Source of the DNA: Bathynomus jamesi
Lineage: Eukaryota; Arthropoda; Malacostraca; Isopoda; Cirolanidae
Direction: 5' to 3'
NCBI GenBank assembly: GCA_023014485.1
Contig: JAJOZX010003210.1
Coordinates: 224,001-288,000, forward strand
DNA: 64,000 nt
Positions 54,371 to 64,000 of the stretch are shown one piece after another; the stretch's first letter is position 1; each line of letters starts with the position of its first letter. The notes under the pieces are model-generated. The model worked only from the letters and a program-made list of their open reading frames with translations. It did not search any database and had not been told where the DNA came from. The translations under genes were made by a program, and so were the position numbers.

Positions 54371-55439
54371 CTTTACGTTCTACGGTGCAAAACGCTAAAT
54401 TCGTATATGATAGAGTCTATATCCACATCGCCATTACTTTGTACGATGTGGTAAACCGTCCAAGCATCACTTCACCGTTTAACTAATGCGGCGGTCTATA
54501 TTCGACATAAATGGCTTTCATATCGTTCAATACTATTTTTGTACCCACTTTACACTCGGCGAACAAGTTATCTTTAAGCACAGCTAGAACACAGTCAAAA
54601 GCACACACAAAAATGTCATCGTAAACTACAACATTAAATACAAGTTTATAATCATGCCTTTCCAATCGGGGGCTTTTTCTTAACGCCCCGAACTTTTCAA
54701 TCGTGAACTCTTCTTCACTCGGCATAACGGGATTGGAAATATTCTACCAAATCGTAACGACACCTATCCACTATATAGAGGTACATCTCTTCAGGGTGAA
54801 CAGTGTAGGCGAGCTCAGCTCTGTACCTCTCAAGCGCTTTGTACCAAAGTTCAGGGTATTTCGAAGAATCTAAACCTTTTAAATATGCATCCAGATCTAG
54901 ACCGTTCTCCCCCTGTTCATTCCTACATTCAACAAATCCGTCGAGCAGAGCGGTGTATGCGTATTCAAGAACCGTATCAAAATAAATCATGTCTGTAACA
55001 CGCGCATCTAATATAGGCTTCAGCTTACGGAATCCGACGATCTCAAACATTCTGTCGAGGATGAAACGACTTCGTGTAGGAACAAGAACATCATTATCAG
55101 CTGTGTTCTCCTCAACATCAGTCGTATATCAATGCATGGTTGTTCGCTATTTACACTCAATGTACAACAATGGTATATGAGGAGGCGTCACTAATCATCT
55201 CTCTTCTTGTACCTACGTCTGCTGGTATTTTATAACGGTCAGCATCCCACCTCTCAACTACCACGAAGATTTTGTGCATCTCCTCAAGACTTAAATAAAT
55301 AACGTTACGTTTGCTTGCATGCCTGCAGATCGTTTCAAGCACAAAGTTAATGGTGCCTGTTTATCGCCTGAACACGCGCAATGACTTCGTCACGGAGACG
55401 TCGTACGATGCGTTGAGAATGCTTCGCAGGGAGTTCCAT
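54371..55439 (-). pseudogene. Polinton 2 accessory gene 1, broken
   Basis: The counterpart of 14,326-15,398. It keeps MFEIVGFRKLKP, the reading frame that Polinton 1 lost, and NGLDLDAYLKGLDSSKYPEL, but has frame breaks near 54,480, 54,720, 55,060-55,160 and 55,345. Function unknown; comparison of both copies shows most of the original coding order. Confidence 0.6.
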
Positions 55440-55864
55440 CGTATTCGCACGTTCACACGGTTCGAGATGACTATGGCACGTCCACTCGATGCAAGCTCTA
55501 AGATGACTATGAGCCACAGGAGGCAGGCAGGCAGGATCGGCTCAACGGGCGGGGTGAATCACCCTGATGAAACGTGAATGGGTTTGTTCGAACTCGTATG
55601 CTCCGTGAGGTACACGGTTGGGCGCCACAGGAGGAATGAGTCACACCATAATCTAATGAAACGTGTACGGCGCTGACTCAACATGAATCGTTGTATCCCA
55701 TTATATTGGACAGGTGTCTTGAGAAATTTTACGATACAAGAATTAATTTCGGTTTTAATGTTTTATCACTACCACTTCCCCGAATACGCACCAAACATTT
55801 TCTATGAGGGTAATTTTCACGAACTAAACACATTTTTTAAATGTTTTATCTCTCCTAAACATCT

Positions 55865-56448
55865 TCACAAACCGGGGCTCTATTAGAAAGAAACATATGT
55901 TCAAATTTATCCTTTTTGTTTAACAGGCGGTACTTATCTCTAAAATCTGTTAAAAACTTACATAACCCATTAGCCACAACCTCAGTACAAACCTCATCAT
56001 GATATATGATATGTTAATGTAGTGGTAAAAATACTTAAGATTGTCCATGATGACAAGATTTACATTTTCAGCCGTAGGGTACGAGTAATCGGCATGGTGT
56101 AACATGATATAATACCACTTATCACACCACTCATCCACAAGACTCACTACCCATAACTGTTGTTTATCTTCTGAGCGTGTTGCTTCTTCTACCACGCGGT
56201 ATATGTGAGCCTTTATAAAGCTTACTTCTATAACATACTTCAGTACATCGTCTGTACTGCGAAATCCTACAACCCCCTCGCCAGAATATCCGTAGAGTAA
56301 TTGAATAGCCTGACCCTTCGCACGATTCAATGCAGCCTTAAAAGAGGCAAAGGAGGCGGGAATAGGGAGTTTTTCAGTATCCACTACATCTACCATTTAG
56401 CAGAATACCACTTCATAAATGTTGAACACGCGATATTAAAGGTAGCCA
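55865..56448 (-). pseudogene. Polinton 2 accessory gene 2, broken
   Basis: The counterpart of the intact gene at 15,764-16,351. The ATG is at 56,448. A 2-bp loss near 56,395 changes the frame after the first 17 codons, and extra bases near 56,008 (a duplicated GATATATGATAT-type word) shift the end. The core WVVSLVDEWCDKWYYIML is preserved. Function unknown. Confidence 0.65.
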
Positions 56449-56703
56449 TTACTATTTTCTTCTATGCGAGAGAATACACGTCTGAGCTCAAGCGTATACA
56501 GTGGTCAACTGAGCACGCAGGGAAGCCCAGATTGTGGCATGACTCACGCTGCTGGTCTTACAGTGGGCGGGGCTTAGCTTTTTACTGTACAGACACACAC
56601 ACAAAGTAAAACGCTAGTTGAAACATGATTTATTTAATAATCGAAATATTCAGGATGTACATATTTACAAATACGTGTAATAATTAAGTTAGCAATAGAC
56701 ATA

Positions 56704-59700
56704 TCAAAGATTATGGTATCCAAAGGGCACGGTGTCATAGGTACCAGGCACCTGGTAGCGTTTCCTGTAGGTGTTACGGCACACCTTTGTGCCCCTAAGT
56801 TCCTTCACGCCCCCCAGGTTCTGCGCCTGAAAATTGTGGGTGCCTACAGTCAGTTGGGGCGGCCGACCACCCTCATCATCATCTTCCAAACACACTAGCT
56901 CCTTCAGCGAATCAAAGTTGACGACCCACCGATTCGCTTGGTTAAGAGTGATACCCTTAGCCTTCAAGATATACTTCGTTTCATCCCCTATCCTCACCCG
57001 TACCCCATAGGTTTTTGGACCTGTTGACACAAACGAGTCGGCGTATGCGTTGTCCCCATACTCATCCTTGATCTCGTCAGTTAGCTCACCGAGGAACTCC
57101 CCAATAGCAGGCATGTATTCACCCCTCCTCGCTGTGAATATCACGCTATCTGTATCGGCATACAAAACCCGCCGCCCAGGAGAATACAATAGGCTCCAAA
57201 GTTTGATGCGCGCGAAGGCTGTTGTGAAGCTGGCTACAGGAATGTTTGTAACCCGTGAGGTATCTGTGGCCAATTCAGTATTGTTGTACTTTATTATGTA
57301 AGTATTGCCTACATTCACAATCTCCATGACCTCTTTATCGGGTGCGTTGGCGTAATCCCAGACTTCACTATAACTTTGCGCCAAATGAACGTTCCCCTTA
57401 CCGGTATTCTGTGCAAATTTTCCCCAAAGACTGCTTAGGCACAGTTTTGCACTAAAGCGCTTGCCAGGATTCTTTACAATTTGGGTACGATCAAGTTGTA
57501 TACCTTCGTCGTCACGGTAACGCTGAATGTAAGACGTTTTTTCATCTTCGGTTTCAACCCCACGCGGATATCCTGACTCCTCAACCTTGTCCTTCAAAAA
57601 CGCGTTTATATATGGTGTGAAAAGGTTGGGTAGCTTTTGAAACCTCCACACCTCATGTATCTTCATTATTCTATACCCATGGCGAACGGCTAGGGCCAGC
57701 TCAGGGCTTGTGTATACACATCTGATCTTACGCTGGTGAGGTGTATGGCCACAATCACCATTGTTCTCTTCTGCACACTTCACGCACAGGGGAAACATGA
57801 GTTTGTGATCTATAACGACGGGTAAGATCGGCATCCATAAATCGCGAGGGGGGGGGCACGTCTACGAAAGAAAGGCCGAAATAATACCCATTCAAATTTC
57901 TTGAGAACTCGTTGATGGAGGGCAGGTTCGGACCCACCTTTTTTTCAGGCGCACCTACGGGGTACGGATTGCTCTTCATCACGTAGGGGTATAAAGAACA
58001 GAAATCGTAGTAATGGCGTTTCACAACCTCTGTAGGCGGAAAGTATAGCTTGAAGGGCTTTGTACGCCCTCCGAACAAGCTATCGCCGCATTTGAGAGGA
58101 TCCAGTACCATTGAACGCTTGATCGTGTTTATTTCTTCACGGTACGCCCCCTCTGTCTCCATCCGTGCATCATATTCATGCTCCCACAAGACTTTGTGAG
58201 TGAACTGGGACCCTATAAGCTGATCGCGGGTGCGCGTCCACGCAAGACAGTCGGCAGGATATGTACCGTGGATATCCTGCGATTCCGCAGTCAGGACGGG
58301 GGCATCCATGCCACCAGCAACCGTTAAAGGAATACACAGTCTTCTCGCCAGTGACACGGTTTTCACTTAGACCATCAACCCAAAAAACACGGCAATTAAC
58401 CTTAATGGGTACTTCACCCGTTTTGCGGGCATGCTTTATGTATACACCTGTCTGCTGCTGTAGGTGTATGAGCCAGTAAATAGCCTTGTGCCCATAACTG
58501 CGGGGATTGTTTCTGTGGATAATGGCTAAGGTATCTTTAGGCATGAAGTTATTTTTGAACACCGTAAAACATAATGAGGCGTTGGTGGTTGCGACTTGCA
58601 GCGGATTGCATTTGAAACGGCATATGTACATCTTTCTAAAGGCCTGGAAACATACTCTAAGCATGCGCACATCATTCACGCAATAACGAATTACATTCAT
58701 CAGCCATATTATAAGGATACGTTCATTAAAACTGTTGTAGTATCGATCAAAATCTTCACGTTCATCTGCGCTCATACAATCATAGTTAAAGTAATGTTTG
58801 GGTGGAGGTAATCCTACATAATTTAAAGTTTCACTAGTGACGAATGTGTAAGGGAAGTATCCTTTTGAAACCTCAGCTGCTACGCCGATCACCTTGGGTA
58901 GCTTTGCTAATTTACAAGGTGTGAATAATAAAGTGTCTTTAAATTGTACATTACCTCTTATTTGCATCTATATTAATTTGTTGCCTCTTTTCAATGGATC
59001 ACCTGTAAATATCTCAGAGGACTCGTGCTCAAGCAGCTCCTTTTAAAGGAACTGTGTGTCAAATTTTGCCCCGTTATGGGCGAGAATATACACAGTCATT
59101 TTTTTGAACTTGTCCGCTAACTTGACAATATAAGGCACAAATAGTTTTACAGGGCTATCGTGGACAATCGTTTTAAAAACGTTTGTCCGTTTACCACATT
59201 TGTGACACTCATCACACTCGATCTCCATACACTCATCACAGAGAGTCTGACTCCCAAGTAAATGTGGAATGACCTCTTTGGTTTCAGCGTTCGTGTATGT
59301 TTCTATATCGTAGTACACAGTTATACAAGGGTTGTTTTTAGGCTTGGCGTCTTTCATATAACATACATGCTTTACACCATCCGCCTTATATTTCTCATGG
59401 CATATAGAGCAGTGAATTTCGTCACATTAATGGGTAAACTTTCCCCAATTATCCATCATGTGAAACATGCCACATTCACAGATTCTCATTTTCCTGCACG
59501 TGCCAATTGATTTATGGATCTCAAAGCAGTTATTATTGAAAAATGTGCGTCTACACACATCACAATCTCTCTTCTCAGCTTCAACTACACGGCTTTCACA
59601 TTTGGTGCTTTTACACTGCTCACATACCATGTGACATTCTTTACAATGTTTCACTATATCATCCGCAAACTCGAGACACCCCTTACACAAATCATGATGT

Positions 59701-60988
59701 CGTCCATATTTTCGACTTTTGTCATAACTCGCGTAAAGGCACCTTATATTACGGATGGGGAGATATGTTGTACCTGACAGTCCTAAAATAAGTAGGGGTC
59801 TTGTACGATCTCTCACACTGCTTTTAAAAACATACACAGTTCTGCGACGATCATCCAGTCCAAATACAACTATACGAGCATTCATTTCCTGTTCTACCTT
59901 TCTCAGCTCTTCAGGACCCATATTACAATCAAACTTAAGTTCACAGTCTACAGCTAGTTTACGGGCACGCTCCTCTACCGTAAGCAGCCAAATTTGCTCG
60001 GACCCCGTATTTAGCACAGTAAACATACGTGCTAAGACTACTGCTATAAAGCCACAACCACGATCGACGTTTATATGCCGTCTATAAATAGCCTGAGAAT
60101 TGAAGTTAAGAGTATATGGTGTGGCACTATGACCCGCAACAAGGAATACACGGTCAATATTTACCGTGAAGTTGTCCATATTGAAGGCTATACTACTTTG
60201 GAGGCCTGCATTATACGACCTAATATATACTCTACATCTTCAGCCGCCAAACGCCTGAATGGTACTACTACCCAAAAATCATCTACATCACCGTCATCTG
60301 ACCCGAATCCGAAGGACAGCCTCGTCCTGACTTCACGCTCTTCGCGGTTCTGAAGGGCAAACTCTACCATACGCTCTACCACGCGACGTAGTCCGTGTTC
60401 AATACCGTTGCTATACACGGATCTAGGATCAACCCTGACTATATACCGATTTCTAATCAAGGCTGGGGTTGGGGTTGCGGTGCGCACCAACTCGAATGTT
60501 ATACCATCTTCAACAGAACGGAGAGCAGCTGTGGAGGATGAATAAGGGGGTATATTTGGGGAAGACGCTGTTGTGGGGTTGGTTGCGTAAGACTTTGAGG
60601 GTTGGGGCTCTATTACTGCAGATTCAACAGAACGGGTAGCTGCTGTGGAGGATGAATAAGGGGGCATTTTGGCGGAAGGCTCTACTGTGGGACTTGTTGC
60701 GTAAGACGTTGAGGGTTGGGGTTCTATTACCGACGTTCCAACAACCCTGGAACGCTTTATACCTGACGTGGAGGATTCGTCATCACACCTCCGCTTTGAA
60801 CATACAACAGATGTCGCTGGTGAGGGCTCATCGGCGGGGATGGGTACTGTAGATGCACGGTGAACGGGTTCATCCGTGATATCGATGATGGGGGGATGTA
60901 TATCGTCGTCATTCACGGTTCTGTGGAAGAAGGAAACAAAATATAAGGAGCAGCACTCGTTATTTGTAATATTTTGTAAATGACTCAC
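56704..60988 (-). pseudogene. Polinton 2 protein-primed DNA polymerase B, broken
   Basis: About 1,425 codons from the ATG at 60,988, although TTTCCTTCTTCCACAG near 60,924 looks like a splice acceptor, so a 5' exon is possible. N-terminal low-complexity repeats (AVIEPQPSKSYATNP and SSSTAA units) are followed by a conserved region, a Cys-rich stretch (CKECHMVCEQCKSTKCE, CDVC), the exonuclease motif YYDIETY (near 59,310), HNGAKFDTQFL, YCVNDVRML, polymerase motif A DFCSLYPY, motif B SSLWGKFAQN and motif C YADTDSVIF. Breaks near 60,183, 59,400, 59,040, 58,970, about 58,270 and 57,850 (a G-run). The 376-codon C-terminal block is open. Confidence 0.85.
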
Positions 60989-61010
60989 TTAGGGGTGTTA
61001 CGTGTTAGAA
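60905..61010. promoter_or_regulatory. Bidirectional promoter region between POLB and ATPase, Polinton 2
   Basis: About 100 bp separate the POLB coding similarity from the ATPase ATG. It contains TGACTCA (60,981-60,987, an AP-1-like word that Polinton 1 has as TGGTTCA) and the conserved CACTTAGG. There is no TATA box. Role inferred from the divergent gene arrangement. Confidence 0.35.
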
Positions 61011-61640
61011 ATGGAATCTGTAGAAAAATTCAGGTTCACGAGCCCAGCCGCATGTATTATATCTGGACCTACAGGATGTTGTAAAACGGTGTTTATGCTT
61101 AAAATTATTAAAGAAAAGGGGGAAATGTTCTCAAAATTTGTGCATAAAGTTATATGGTGCTATTCGACATACCAATCAGTGTTCAACGAGTACCAAGATG
61201 ATGTTTTGTTCCACAAGAGGGTCTATGACGTGAATTCGCTAAAGGGAAATGAGCATACATTCATCGTAATTGACGACCTCATGTTGGAGATGGATAAAAC
61301 GTTTGCCGAGACATTTACATTATTCTCCCACCACCTTAACATAAGCGTGTTCTTCATCAATCAGAATCTATTTTTCAAAAATAGATACATGCGCGATGTG
61401 TCACTAAATACGCAATATCTAGTCTTATTCGCGCAACGTAGAGATGTGTCACAAATTGGGGTATTAGCCAATCAAATGTTCCCGAATCAGCGTAAAGAGT
61501 TTTTGGAGGTTTATAAAGAGGCCACAAACCAACTTTATTGATATTTGCTTTGTGACCTTCACCCGCGAAACACGTTTAGGGTGCTTCTAAGAACGAATAT
61601 ATTTCCAAGCGAACCTGAAACCGTGTATATTCCAGAATGA
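61011..61640 (+). pseudogene. Polinton 2 packaging ATPase, Walker A changed and one premature stop
   Basis: Starts at the ATG at 61,011 (MESVEKFRFTSP). Walker A reads GPTGCCKT, with Cys in place of the second invariant Gly kept by Polinton 1; Walker B is FIVIDDLM. The ORF is open to a TGA at 61,539-61,541, where Polinton 1 has GGA; the frame then continues (LLCDLHPRNTF) to the original TGA at 61,638. The stop overlaps the next ATG by 4 bp. About 209 codons, the usual size for the family. Confidence 0.8.
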
Positions 61641-61960
61641 CGAATAGGCTAAATAAATACCGCGAATTAATAAAAATCTATCAACGACTGCCTCGGGCAT
61701 TGCAGCAGATGTTTGTTAAAAATATCGACTTTGACTTTTTAAAATGCATCTGTGAAATCTCTCTTAATGTTATAAAATGTAATGTACCAATGAAACCCTC
61801 TCAGAAGACTCGCTTACGTCGTTACAAGAACATAATACGGACGCTCGCTCATAAAAGTCAAACTGTGGGTAAGAAAAAGCGCATTATTGTACAAAGAGGA
61901 GGATCGTTCCTGCCCATCTTATTTTCAGTTTTGGGTCCTTTACTGACTAGATTAATATAA
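61637..61960 (+). CDS. Polinton 2 small basic protein resembling adenovirus pX, intact
   Basis: 107 codons, unbroken. Helical N-terminal part (RELIKIYQRLPRALQQMF), CICEISLNVIKCNVP, a basic region (KTRLRRYKNIIRTLAHK, KKKRIIVQRGG) and a hydrophobic C-terminus (FLPILFSVLGPLLTRLI). The GGSFLP-hydrophobic ending resembles adenovirus core protein X, and small proteins of this kind are a regular part of Polintons and adintoviruses. It overlaps the ATPase by 4 bp and the next gene by 1 bp (TAATG), suggesting a shared transcript. Confidence 0.7.
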   Translation: MTNRLNKYRELIKIYQRLPRALQQMFVKNIDFDFLKCICEISLNVIKCNVPMKPSQKTRLRRYKNIIRTLAHKSQTVGKKKRIIVQRGGSFLPILFSVLGPLLTRLI

Positions 61961-62208
61961 TGAAGAAGGTGGTTATAATTTCGCACGAGGTGTATGCTTC
62001 ATTGCAAAGTTCAAAGACTCCAGACACGGTTCTTGAACCCCGTAAAAGTAGGCTTAAAAGAATGGAAAACGAGTTGCTTGCCGTATTAAACAGTGAAAAG
62101 TCACCTGATGAGAAAAGGATCTTGTACCAAGAGGCTTTGCAGAAATTTCTTCATGAGTACGAAGATTATAAGCATCCTCGATTGACTCTATTTGGCAGGC
62201 AGATTTAA
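61960..62208 (+). pseudogene. Polinton 2 conserved gene of unknown function, C-terminus deleted
   Basis: The first 72 codons are almost identical to 21,319-21,530 (MKKVVIISHEVYASLQ, QKFLHEYEDYK). After EDYKHP the sequence jumps into integrase DNA, so a deletion removed the rest of this gene and the start of integrase. The missing C-terminal half, with the GSNIVDIVHDLV motif, is preserved only in Polinton 1. Confidence 0.7.
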
Positions 62209-63042
62209 CAGACATGCAAAGATTCAATGTATAACGATGGCTACCGTTACATCCTATTCATAATAGATGCATTCTCTATATACTTGTGGTTAATTCCCCT
62301 GAAAAATAAATCGCCTGAAACAGTTGCTAAAGCGGTGAAAACGCTGATGTTGAAAGAAAACAGGATTCCTGGCTATTTTTGTACGGATATGAGAAAAGAA
62401 TTTATAGGACGCGCTTTTCAGAACATGCTCTCAGAGTTTAATATCAGCTATTACACTTCCAATTCTATGCATAAGGCTTCTTTAGCTGAAAGAGTTCAAC
62501 GTACCATAAAGGAACGCATGCACCGCTATTTTACACATAAAAACACATACAGATATAAAAACGTTCTCGGATCATTGGCTTCATCCTACAACCGTTCGCA
62601 CCATCGTACGATTGGTGCAACGCCTAACGATGTTTTAGAAAGAGGCAAGCGCCCGAGAAGAGATGGAGTGCCACCACCACCACTACACTCTGCGCGTTTC
62701 AAAATCAATGACTATGTAAGGTTGTCACGTTCGGGGAATAAATTCGCGAAGGGATTTGAGCAAGGCTGGACGCGCGAGATTTTTAAAGTTAGGGCTATGA
62801 GATCTAAGGGCAATATAATGATGTATTACGTTGAAGATTTGAACGAAGAGATCTCGGGAGGCTTTTCCCGCGAGGAATTGCAGAAAGTGGCATTTAATTT
62901 AGGAAAAACTGTGTTTAAAATTGACAAAATTTTAGGATGTAAAGGTACAGGAAAGAGAAAAATGTACCTGGTGAAGTGGCTAGGTTACCCAGAAAGCTTC
63001 AATACCTATATAAAAGTTGATGCAGTAATGAAGCTTAATTAA
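62176..63042 (+). pseudogene. Polinton 2 integrase with chromodomain, N-terminus lost
   Basis: The retroviral-type integrase inserts the element and makes the 6-bp duplication. The first catalytic Asp is in WQADLTDM (near 62,195), before a small frameshift at about 62,230. Then, in a 271-codon open frame: IIDAFSIYLWLIPLKNK, FCTDMRKEF (second Asp) and KASLAERVQRTIKERM (Glu, 34 residues later). An SH3-like part (FKINDYVRLS) and a chromodomain (KMYLVKWLGYPESFNTY) follow. The N-terminal zinc-binding HHCC part is deleted. This copy keeps all three catalytic residues but not one continuous frame. Confidence 0.85.
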
Positions 63043-63050
63043 TATGCAGC

Positions 63051-63918
63051 ATGACTCCTAACCATTTCTACGTCACACTCCCGTCCTCCTCGTCCCTGTC
63101 TGTACACCCTAACAACACACTAGCCAACTTTGTAACAGAGTTCCATGAACCGATTGAGTTAGGCCGTGACTCGTATGAGGTGGGGATATGTGAAATTCAA
63201 CTGGACACCCTCTTTCTAAATATTGATTATAAAGTTACCGTGTTTACGGTTCTTAGAGACTGTCGTGAGTGTGCAAGAGCCGGGTTAACTCGGAATGAAA
63301 CTATACGTATCGCCCGGATTAAGGTTACACAGTTTTTCAGTACAGAAGTAACACTAGGGCCGGGGCGTTATGGTTCGGTTGAGGATGTTGTGAGAGACTT
63401 AAACGTAAGTTTAAAAAACTCAAGCCTTACGAATGATTTAATATACGACATCATAAACAAAGGAAACCCTGCACATACTCTAATGCTAAAATCTAAGGTT
63501 AACAGAAATCTTAAAGACGGAAGAGTGTTCAAAATTATAACCGAGGGGCGATATCGAGCAGCCTTCCAAAGAGACACCTTTCACGAGGTACAGCATGACT
63601 TGTCCACCTTAGTGTATCAATTGAAGATGGAGAAATTGGATGTAAGCTCTCAGCCTCCAGACATGTGCTATATTTACAGCAATATAGCGGAACACCAGTT
63701 TGTTGGGGATACCCAGGCACGCCTGCTACGCATAGCTCACATCCCCAACCATAGAGGAAGGAGTTTGAGTATTACATATGACATACCCCATTGTGAATGT
63801 CGCAACTATCCTAATAACCAATATCTCAATATATATAAGAACGATTGAGAATAAACATTTCCCTTTCGGTGACGGGAGCTTAACAGTGAAGCTGCACTTT
63901 CGGCGCACTGAGTTATAA
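63051..63918 (+). pseudogene. Polinton 2 minor capsid (penton-like) protein, one late frameshift
   Basis: About 288 codons, open from MTPNHFYVTLPSSSS to near 63,790, where CCCCATTGTGAATG lacks bases relative to Polinton 1 and shifts the frame; the end FGDGSLTVKLHFRRTEL is still readable, to the TAA at 63,916. VGDTQARLLRIAHIPNH is identical to copy 1. Residues 60-150 are strongly diverged from copy 1, an unusual pattern for two otherwise close copies. The stop overlaps the next ATG. Confidence 0.65.
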
Positions 63919-64000
63919 TGGACAGAAAGCCTTTCACAGTATACCGAGGGGTGAGATACCAGCGTGGTAGTGGACTTCGGTCCATTTTTACATCCATACT
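63918..64000 (+). CDS. Polinton 2 basic virion protein, start only
   Basis: The first 27 codons (MDRKPFTVYRGVRYQRGSGL...) match 23,111 onwards in Polinton 1. The ATG overlaps the stop of the minor capsid gene (TAATG). The rest lies beyond the window, so integrity is unknown. Confidence 0.7.
   Translation, partial: MDRKPFTVYRGVRYQRGSGLRSIFTSI

Larger units (their letters stand above)
52943..64000 (+). mobile_element. Polinton 2, left part (continues beyond the window)
   Basis: It starts AGTAGTATGACC at 52,943, then the GCAATTGCAT block, G-rich stretch and satellite as in Polinton 1. The six bases before it, CACCAC, should be its target duplication. Gene order is the same as in Polinton 1. 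It has many lesions but fewer insertions, and keeps the integrase core. The window ends inside the basic virion protein gene; capsid and protease genes and the right terminus should follow. Confidence 0.85.

Overview
The window looks like nuclear DNA of an arthropod, perhaps a crustacean, although nothing in it fixes the taxon. It has GT-AG introns, long (TA)n and other microsatellites, and a promoter with arthropod-style TATA, TCAGT and downstream elements. The only recognisable host gene is a piece of an ionotropic-receptor (IR) type glutamate receptor at about 7.7-8.9 kb. Almost everything else is mobile DNA, much of it nested.

Layout. 1-2.3 kb is AT-rich with no gene, only a dispersed motif of about 55 bp. 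2.3-6.2 kb is a transposase-like gene (here family C, N-terminal Cys clusters and a putative DDE core) behind a heat-shock-like promoter; its intron carries two hAT-type insertions. 6.2-7.2 kb is the right terminus of a Polinton (Maverick/adintovirus-like element), otherwise not visible. 7.7-8.9 kb holds the IR exons, and 8.9-9.4 kb a fold-back element. 10,410-40,091 is one complete Polinton insertion (Polinton 1), proved by matching AGTA...TACT-type termini and a 6-bp target duplication TCCATC. It has absorbed a piggyBac, two mariner deletion derivatives, two members of a DDE family that sits in TA repeats (here family T), a palindromic array of 455-bp units and smaller repeats. Polinton 1 split an older transposase-like gene (family Q), whose halves lie at 10.2-10.4 and 40.1-40.6 kb. 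41.2-48.8 kb holds a hAT element and two minus-strand non-LTR retrotransposon remnants, one containing a second family C element. 49,175-52,409 is the best family T copy (686-codon main ORF). 52.5-52.9 kb is a hAT-like MITE, and Polinton 2 runs from 52,943 past the window end.

Both Polintons share one gene plan: two unknown genes and protein-primed DNA polymerase B on the minus strand; then, diverging from a short shared promoter, packaging ATPase, a protein resembling adenovirus pX, an unknown gene, integrase with chromodomain, minor capsid, basic core protein, major capsid and adenain-like protease on the plus strand. Plus-strand genes overlap by 1-4 bp, as in a compact virus. Both copies are broken by frameshifts, stops and deletions, so they are fossils. 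Copy 1 preserves the capsid-protease end; copy 2 preserves the integrase core.

Least described content: family T (three copies, TTAG...CTAA ends, a conserved subterminal box about 110-130 bp from every end, D-D-CxxH-RW-E layout), family C (diverged TIRs of about 90 bp, ATGCAT target duplication, copy-specific introns) and family Q. Functions are assigned from remembered family patterns and visible motifs; no database search was possible.
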